This document shows positions 45,534-54,500 of a stretch of 64,000 nucleotides of DNA, in pieces. Position numbers and translations under genes: made by a program. Each line of letters opens with the position of its first letter. Position 1 is the stretch's first letter. The notes beneath the pieces were generated by a model, which was given only the letters and a program-made list of their open reading frames with translations, searched no databases and was not told the origin of the DNA. Origin of the DNA: Ridgeia piscesae (lineage: Eukaryota > Annelida > Polychaeta > Sabellida > Siboglinidae). Location of the stretch: NCBI GenBank assembly GCA_025642075.2, contig JAODUO010000158.1, forward strand, positions 323,501 through 387,500, read 5' to 3'.

Positions 45534-48500
45534 CTCGGGTTGCAAGTATGTCATTATTTGAGTAAATCTCAAAGCAACTCCAGCGGTCGTGTTCTGGCAG
45601 TGGTTCAACCAGTTGACGTGTTTGTAGGTCAACTCCAGCGGTTGTGTTCTGGCAGTGGTTCAACCAGTTGACGTGTTTGTAGGTCGACTCCAGCGGTTGT
45701 GTTCTGGCAGTGGTTCAACCAGTTGATGTGTTTGTAGGTCGACCCCAGCGGTTGTGTTCTGGCATTGGTTCAACCAGTTGATGTGTTTGTAGGTCGACCC
45801 CAGCGGTTGTGTTCTGGCATTGGTTCAACCAGTTGATGTGTTTGTAGGTCGACTCCAGCGGTTGTGTTCTGGCAGTGGTTCAACCAGTTGATGTGTTTGT
45901 AGGTCGACTCCAGCGGTTGTGTTCTGGCAGTGGTTCAACCAGTTGATGTGTTTGTAGGTCGACTCCAGCTGTTGTATTCTGGCAGTGGTTCAACCAGTCT
46001 TTCAATGCTGTTGTCAACTACACTAACAGAAGTGGAGACTCGCCGCTAAGTACAAAGTAAGACCACGTATTTTACCTTTTCATTACTGTTATTTTTGTAT
46101 TCCAGGAATGTTGCAAAATCAAGTGTATGACACAATATTTTTATGTAGATGTACATTTGCAATTATAACAATACGTAACGATAAATGTTTACAATTTGTT
46201 TATGTTTTTAATTTGTCATCTAACGTGAGGTTGATTACATATCGTAGACTCTGATTACAACTAAATGATTTGAATCATTTGATCCCGGTTCCACCCGTAC
46301 TGATGAAAGTGATGATTCGGATTACATTTTTTATTCTGATTTCATAAGTGGAACATTGGAACAGTGGAACCAAAAAATTTATTCCAGTCCGCAGTTCCAC
46401 TCAAACTTTCCAAAATATTCATATCAACCGATTCATATCAAACCAATTCCACTACTTTAATATCGACCAATTCCAGTTCTGATTCCAGAATTGGTGTCAG
46501 AATCAGACTTTGATTCCAATTCCTTGAATCGCCGCTGGTCTATGTCATTACTAGTCAGATCAACTTATCACCTTTTGTCCTGATTTGGCGATCACATGGT
46601 TTGTAGGTTTATTGAGAATTACCCAATGCAGGAAATAATACCTGTAGAATTAATAATACTAATACATATCTTTATTTATGCACAATAAATGCTACAATAG
46701 AAGAAAAGAATATCTGGTTTAGATACCAGAGCTGATATGTAGTTAGAAGGAGCTCTTTGCTTCAACACCAGAGCAGATGTGTAATTAGAAGCTTTGGTGT
46801 TGAGGCACTGACTAATAATGACATTGCAGATATCAAAATTGACAGGGATAAAGAACATTCCAAAAAATCCAGCATGTTTCTGACCATTTTTGAAAAATGA
46901 TTAGAATCTGGATGTTGTTGTGTGTACAAGTTTTTATTGTTTCAGAGAACTAGTAACGTCCTATGTACTCGCCACAGCGTCAGCCACGGGGTCCGCATTG
47001 GCTCTCAACCGTATGGTGGTTGTAAGTATTACGGTTTGGTTCTACCATTGCTCTCATCCATGTTGTGGTTGTAAGTATTATGGTTTGGTTCTACCATTGC
47101 TCTCATCCATGTGGTGGTTGTAAGTATTATGGTTTGGTTCTACCATTGCTCTCATCCATGTGGTGGTTGTAAGTATTATGGTTTGGTTCTACCATTGCTC
47201 TCATCCATGTGGTGGTTGTAAGTATTACGGTTTGGTTCTACCATTGCTCTCATCCATGTGGTGGTTGTAAGTATTACGGTTTGGTTCTACCATTGCTCTC
47301 ATCCATGTGGTGGTTGTAAGTATTACGGTTTGGTTCTACCATTGCTCTCATCCATGTGGTGGTTGTAAGTATTACGGTTTGGTTCTACCATTGCTCTCAT
47401 CCATGTGGTGGTTGTAAGTATTACGGTTTGGTTCTACCATTGCTCTCATCCATGTGGTGGTTGTAAGTATAATGGTTTGGTTCTACCATTGCTCTCATCC
47501 ATGTGGTGGTTGTAAGTATTACGGTTTGGTTCTACCATTGCTCTCATCCATGTGGTGGTTGTAAGTATTACGGTTTGGTTCTACCATTGCTCTCATCCAT
47601 GTGGTGGTTGTAAGTATTACGGTTTAGTTCTACCATTGCTCTCATCCATGTGGTGGTTGTAAGTATTACGGTTTGGTTCTACCATTGCTCTCATCCATGT
47701 GGTGGTTGTAAGTATTACGGTTTGGTTCTACCATTGCTCTCATCCATGTGGTGGTTGTAAGTATTACGGTTTGGTTCTACCATTGCTCTCATCCATGTGG
47801 TGGTTGTAAGTATTATGGTTTGGTTCTACCATTGCTCTCATCCATATGTGTTCAGAATGAGTCAGAGACAAGCTTAGATTTGAACTGTGAAGGCTGTATG
47901 AAATAAGACAAGTTTGACATCGACTCTGGCTCATTAGTGCCATTTGCTTTTATGAACTGCTGAATGAACTACTGATTAACTTTGGTTTAGTTGAACAGAG
48001 GTTCTGCAATTAAACTTACAGAAATTTAATCATCCACAAATGTTGTTACAAAGAAACTGCTGGCAATGGCGCTGCACAGCTTGCTCGCTTTTGTTTATAC
48101 CATTTCATCTCGCTGTTTTTTGCAGCATGTGACTATTTTCTGTTGCAGAAGTTGCCACCAATCATTGGTCGATACGTTCCATTTGCCGCCGTTGCAGTGG
48201 CCAATTGCATCAACATTCCCTTCATGCGGAATAGGTCAGTGTGTGATGGCAGAAAATGCCTATAAGTGTTTCTAACTTAGTAATTTTTTTCAATTACACA
48301 ATATAGTCAGTCATGATTATATCATCTCAAATCCAGAATCAATTACTTAATTTGTGTGTCAATAATTACAGTTATATAACTGACTCCAGTCAGGTACAAT
48401 TGACCTAAACATGATGTGACCAGTTGCTTAGCAACAACCCTGTCACATGATAAATAATGGCTGCCAGAACACGTGCAATTCCTTGATTTATTTGTTGGAA

Positions 48501-51500
48501 TTCTTGTTTCAGAAGTTGTTTTATGACAAAAACCCAAGGGCGAGTTGTTTGTGCAAGTGTCAGGTGTCTCCAGTAATGTTCCGTGTGAGATGTGTCAGGC
48601 CACAATCGTAATGTAATTCACATATACAACCACTACCAACATTGCTGGCCAAGGGAAAGGTCAGCGGAAGTCATGTGCATAATTGTTATGACTGATGGAA
48701 GCGTAGCACAGCTTACTAGACACATCAATTCTCTTGACAGTATCAGCTCTAAAATCAGTATTGTATTATTGGGCACATCTGGATGTTGCATGACCAATTC
48801 CTGCTCTGTAATGTTGTATGACGCTGCCACATTGGACAACAATTGCTTGCTAAGCCGGCCTTGATATTTTAATAATTAATACAAAATGTAGGCCTTGTTT
48901 TTTACAATATCCAGTCCAAAGTGTATTATGTTTTGCTCCCTGGCAAACCTCATTCTCACAGTTACGTCTCTGGCAAGCGTCCAGGTAATACATGACTTGG
49001 TCACACACGTACCTCCAATGTCTATAGTCTGGTAGTCGTCCACACAACTGAGGCTATGTGGGGCGAACAATAGTTTCCCATCTTGAAAACTTCAGCGAGA
49101 CAATTTGTGTCTTTCGAATGAGATTTCATTTTTCTAAGCACTATGCTACAGAGCTCTGCAAAACATATTTGAAAACATTGCTAATGTTTTACGAAATGAG
49201 TCACGAATACCAAGTTCACCTCCAGTTTTGCAAGCCTAAATATAACCAAATTACAAAATACATCATTTTAAAAAGCACTTAAAAATCTGAAATTTTACCA
49301 AACAGTTTTCATTGGGATTATGTGAACTGATTACACATGGAGACATAAATAATATAACCCTAGATGGTTGACACATGAACAGTGTAACACTAGATGGTTG
49401 ACACACGAACAGTGTAACACTAGATGGTTGGCACATGAACAGTGTAACACTAGATGGTTGACACGCGAACAGTGTAACACTAGATGGTTGACACGTGAAC
49501 AGTGTAACACTAGATGGTTCACACGCGAACAGTGTAACACTAGATGGTTCACACGCGAACAGTGTAACACTAGATGGTTCACACGCGAACAGTGTAACCC
49601 TAGATGGTTGACACGCGAACAGTGTAACACTAGATGGTTCACACGCGAACAGTGTAACCCTAGATGGTTGACATGCGAACAGTGTAACACTAGATGGTTG
49701 ACACGCGAACAGTGTAACCTTTTAGATGGTTGACACGCGAACAGTGTAACACTAGATGGTTGACACGTGAACAGTGTAACACTAGATGGTTGACACGTGA
49801 ACAGTGTAACACTAGATGGTTGACACGCGAACAGTGTAACACTAGATGGTTGACACGCGAACAGTGTAACACTAGATGGTTGACACGTGAACAGTGTAAC
49901 ACTAGATGGTTGACACGCGAACAGTGTAACCCTAGATGGTTGACACGCGAACACTGTAACACTAGATGGTTGACACGCGAACAGTGTCACCCTAGATGGT
50001 TCACACGCGAACAGTGTAACACTAGATGGTTCACACGCGAACAGTGTAACACTAGATGGTTCATACGCGAACAGTGTAACCCTAGATGGTTCACACGCGA
50101 ACAGTGTAACACTAGATGGTTGACACGCAAACAGTGTAACACTAGATGGTTGACATGCGAACAGTGTAACACTAGATGGTTGACACTCGAACAGTGTAAC
50201 CCTAGATGGTTCACACGCGAACAGTGTAACACTAGATGGTTGGCACATGAACAGTGTAACACTAGATGGTTGACACGCGAACAGTGTAACACTAGATGGT
50301 TGACACGTGAACAGTGTAACACTAGATGGTTCACACGCGAACAGTGTAACACTAGATGGTTCACACGCGAACAGTGTAACCCTAGATGGTTGACACGCGA
50401 ACAGTGTAACACTAGATGGTTCACACGCGAACAGTGTAACCCTAGATGGTTGACACGCGAACAGTGTAACACTAGATGGTTCACACGTGAACAGTGTAAC
50501 ACTAGATGGTTCACACGCGAACAGTGTAACCCTAGATGGTTCACACGCGAACAGTGTAACACTAGATGGTTGACACGCAAACAGTGTAACACTAGATGGT
50601 TGACATGCGAACAGTGTAACACTAGATGGTTCACACGCGAACAGTGTAACCCTAGATGGTTGACACGCGAACAGTGTAACACTAGACAGTTGACACGCGA
50701 ACAGTGTAACACTAGACGGTTGACACGCGAACAGTGTAACACTAGATGGTTGACACGCGAACAGTGTAACACTAGATGGTTGCCACGCGAACAGTATAAC
50801 CCTAGGTGGTTGCCACGTGAACAGTGTAACACTAGATGGTTGACACGTGAACAGTGTAACCCTAGATGGTTGACACGTGAACAGTGTAACACTAGATGGT
50901 TGACACGTGAACAGTGTAACCATAGATGGTTGGCACGTGAACAATGTAACTATAAATAGTTGACACGTGAACAGTGTAACACTAGATGGTTGACACGTGA
51001 ACAGTGTAACCCTAGATGGTTGACATGTGAACAGTGTAACCATAGATGGTTGGCACGTGAACAATATAACCATAAATAGTTGACACGTGAACAATGTAAC
51101 ACTAGATGGTTGACATAGATGGTTGGCACGTGAACAATGTAACACTAGATGGTGACACATGAACAGTCTGTGCCAGTCTCCACTTCCAGCCACTGGGTAA
51201 ATTCAGTAGGTCAATGAAAGAATAAACTAGAATAGTTTTGGATTAATGAGTTAATCACAACAACTAATCACTGAATCAGGTAAATGAGTGTGCACTTGGA
51301 TTACCTACAGGGAGTTGAAGAACGGGATCCCTGTTTTGACGGAGGACGGGGAGGTGGTAGGGACGTCAAAACAGGCAGCCAAGAGAGGCATTGCTCAAGT
51401 CGTCTTCTCACGCATCGTCATGGCCGTCCCCGGAATGTGTGAGTGTGTTAACTGTTTATTTTGTCACGTGGTGCGTCACCATGACAGTGTCAGGATTGTG

Positions 51501-54500
51501 TCAGTGTGTATATTGTGTCACTTGGTACATCACCCTGTCTGTGTCATGAATGTGTCAGTGTGTTTGTTGTGTCATATGATCTATCATCATGACAATGTCA
51601 GGAATGTGTGAATGTGTTGTTACATTAGACACAGTATGTCTTTGTGACTCATACGTGTGTGTGTATGTTATGTTACACATAGTACATGTGTACCAGAGCT
51701 GTAATGTAACAAAGTACATTTACTTTGTTACATTACTTATGTAGAAAAGTGTACTTTTCTTGAGTAATGAAGCACTTGTCATGCACTCAGTTCATGTTAC
51801 TTGTTATGCAGTCAGTTAACGTGACTCGTGCCGTTGTTTAATGTGACTTGTCATGCACTCAGTAGATGTGACTTGTCGTGCACTCAGTTGATGTGACTTG
51901 TCATGCACTCAGTTAATGTGACTTGTCGTGCACTCAGTTAATGTGACTTGTCATGCACTCAGTTAATGTGACTTGTCATGCACTCAGTTAATGTGACTTG
52001 TCATGCACTCAGTTAATGTGACTTGTCGTGCACTCAGTAGATGTGACTTGTCGTGCACTCAGTTAATGTGACTTGTCGTGCACTCAGTTGATGTGACTTG
52101 TCGTGCACTCAGTTGATGTGACTTGTCGTGCACTCAGTTAATGTGACTTGTCGTGCACTCAGTTGATGTGACTTGTCGTGCACTCAGTTAATGTGACTTG
52201 TCGTGCACTCAGTAGATGTGACTTGTCGTGCACTCAGTTAATGTGACTTGTTGTGCAGTCAGTAGATGTGACTTGTTGTGCACTCAGTTAATGTGACTTG
52301 TGCACTCAGTTAATGTGACTTGTCGTGCACTCAGTTAATGTGACTTGTCGTGCACTCAGTTAATGTGACTTGTTGTGCACTCAGTTAATGTGACTTGTCA
52401 TGCAGTCAGTAGATGTGACTTGTCGTGCACTCAGTTAATGTGACTTGTGCACTCAGTTGATGTGACTTGTCGTGCACTCAGTTAATGTGACTTGTCGTGA
52501 ACTCTGTTAATGTGACTTGTTGTGCACTCAGTTGATGTGACTTGTCGTGCACTCAGTTAATGTGACTTGTCGTGCACTCAGTTGATGTGACTTGTCGTGC
52601 ACTCAGTTAATGTGACTTGTCGTGCAGTCAGTAGATGTGACTTGTCGTGCACTCAGTTAATGTTCTTGTGCAGTCAGTTGGTGTGACTTATTGTGCAGTC
52701 AGTTGATGTGACTTATTGTGCAGTCAGTTCATATGACTTGTCTCCTTCCAGCCATCCCTCCTCTGATGCTGTACCGACTGGAGAAACGACCTTTCCTCAC
52801 GGTATGTACCAACAAGTTAACCATGTGAAAGCAGTAGGTGCATGTTTTACTATAGAAATTCGCATTTTATAAAAAAGAAACATTTCTTTGAACTCGCCCA
52901 AAAGCCATAATAATATTGTTACAATTATCATTAACTGAAATGGTACAAGCTGTCACATGTAGCTGTCATCTGAAATGATGTAACCTGTGAAATGTACCTG
53001 TCTTCTGAAATGGTAAACCTGTAACACGTACCTGTCGTCTGACCTGGTTTGACCTGTCACACCTTTGAACTTCAAACAGAAAAAGATGGATTGTTTAAAA
53101 TGACTGGTCTAATGAAGTTTTCTGTATTGTAACACAGTCTGTGTCATTGTAGAAATATCCTATGATGATAGCCCCAGTACAAGTGGGACTTGTGGGCATG
53201 TTGTAAGTACCTTGTGTTGTCTCTAGGCATGTTGTAAGTACCTTGTGTTGTCTCTAGGCATGTTGTAAGTACCTTGTGTTGTCTCTAGGCATGTTGTAAA
53301 TACCTTGTGTTGTCTCTAGGCATGTTGTAAGTACCTTGTGTTGTCTCTAGGCATGTTGTAAGTACCTTGTGTTGTCTCTAGGCATGTTGTAAGTACCTTG
53401 TGTTATTTCTAGGCATGTTGTAAGTACCTTGTGTTGTCTCTAGGCATGTTGTAAGTACCTTGTGTTGTCTCTAGGCATGTTGTAAGTACCTTGTGTTGTC
53501 TCTAGGCATGTTGTAAGTACCTTGTGTTGTCTCTAGGCATGTTGTAAGTACCTTGTGTTGTCTCTAGGCATGTTGTAAGTACCTTGTGTTGTCTCTAGGC
53601 ATGTTGTAAGTACCTTGTGTTGTCTCTAGGCATGTTGTAAGTACCTTGTGTTGTCTCTAGGCATGTTGTAAGTACCTTGTGTTGTCTCTAGGCATGGTGT
53701 AAGTACCTTGTGTTGTCTCTAGGCATGGTGTAAATACCTTGTGTTATTTCTAGGCATGTTGAAAGTACTTTGTTATCTCTAGACATGTTGTAAGTACCTT
53801 GTGTTGTCTCTAGGCATGTTGTAAGTACCTTGTGTTGTCTCTAGGCATGTTGTAAGTACCTTGTGTTGTCTCTAGGCATGTTGTAAGTACCTTGTGTTGT
53901 CTCTAGGCATGTTGTAAGTACCTTGTGTTGTCTCTAGGCATGTTGTAAGTACCTTGTGTTGTCTCTAGGCATGTTGTAAGTACCTTGTGTTGTCTCTAGG
54001 CATGTTGTAAGTACCTTGTGTTGTCTCTAGGCATGTTGTAAGTACCTTGTGTTGTCTCTAGGCATGTTGTAAGTACCTTGTGTTGTCTCTAGGCATGTTG
54101 TAAGTACCTTGTGTTGTCTCTAGGCATGTTGTAAGTACCTTGTGTTGTCTCTAGGCATGTTGTAAGTACCTTGTGTTGTCTCTAGGCATGTTGTAAGTAC
54201 CTTGTGTTATCTCTAGGCATGTTGTAAGTACCTTGTGTTATCTCTAGACATGTTGTAAGTACCTTGTGTTATCTCTAGCATGTTGTAAGTACTTTGTGTT
54301 ATCTCTAGGCATGTTGTAAGTACTTTATGTTATCTCTAGGCATGTTGTAAGTACTTTATGTTATCTCTAGGCATGTTGTAAGTACCTTGTGTTGTCTCTA
54401 GGCATGTTGTAAGTACCTTGTGTTGTCTCTAGGCATGTTGTAAGTACCTTGTGTTTCTAGCCATGTTGTAAGTACCTTGTGTTGTCTCTAGGCATGTTGT

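Noticed and set aside
49331..51193. 620-codon minus and 409-codon plus frames
   Set aside because: 30-bp minisatellite, open on both strands at once, inside a sideroflexin intron.
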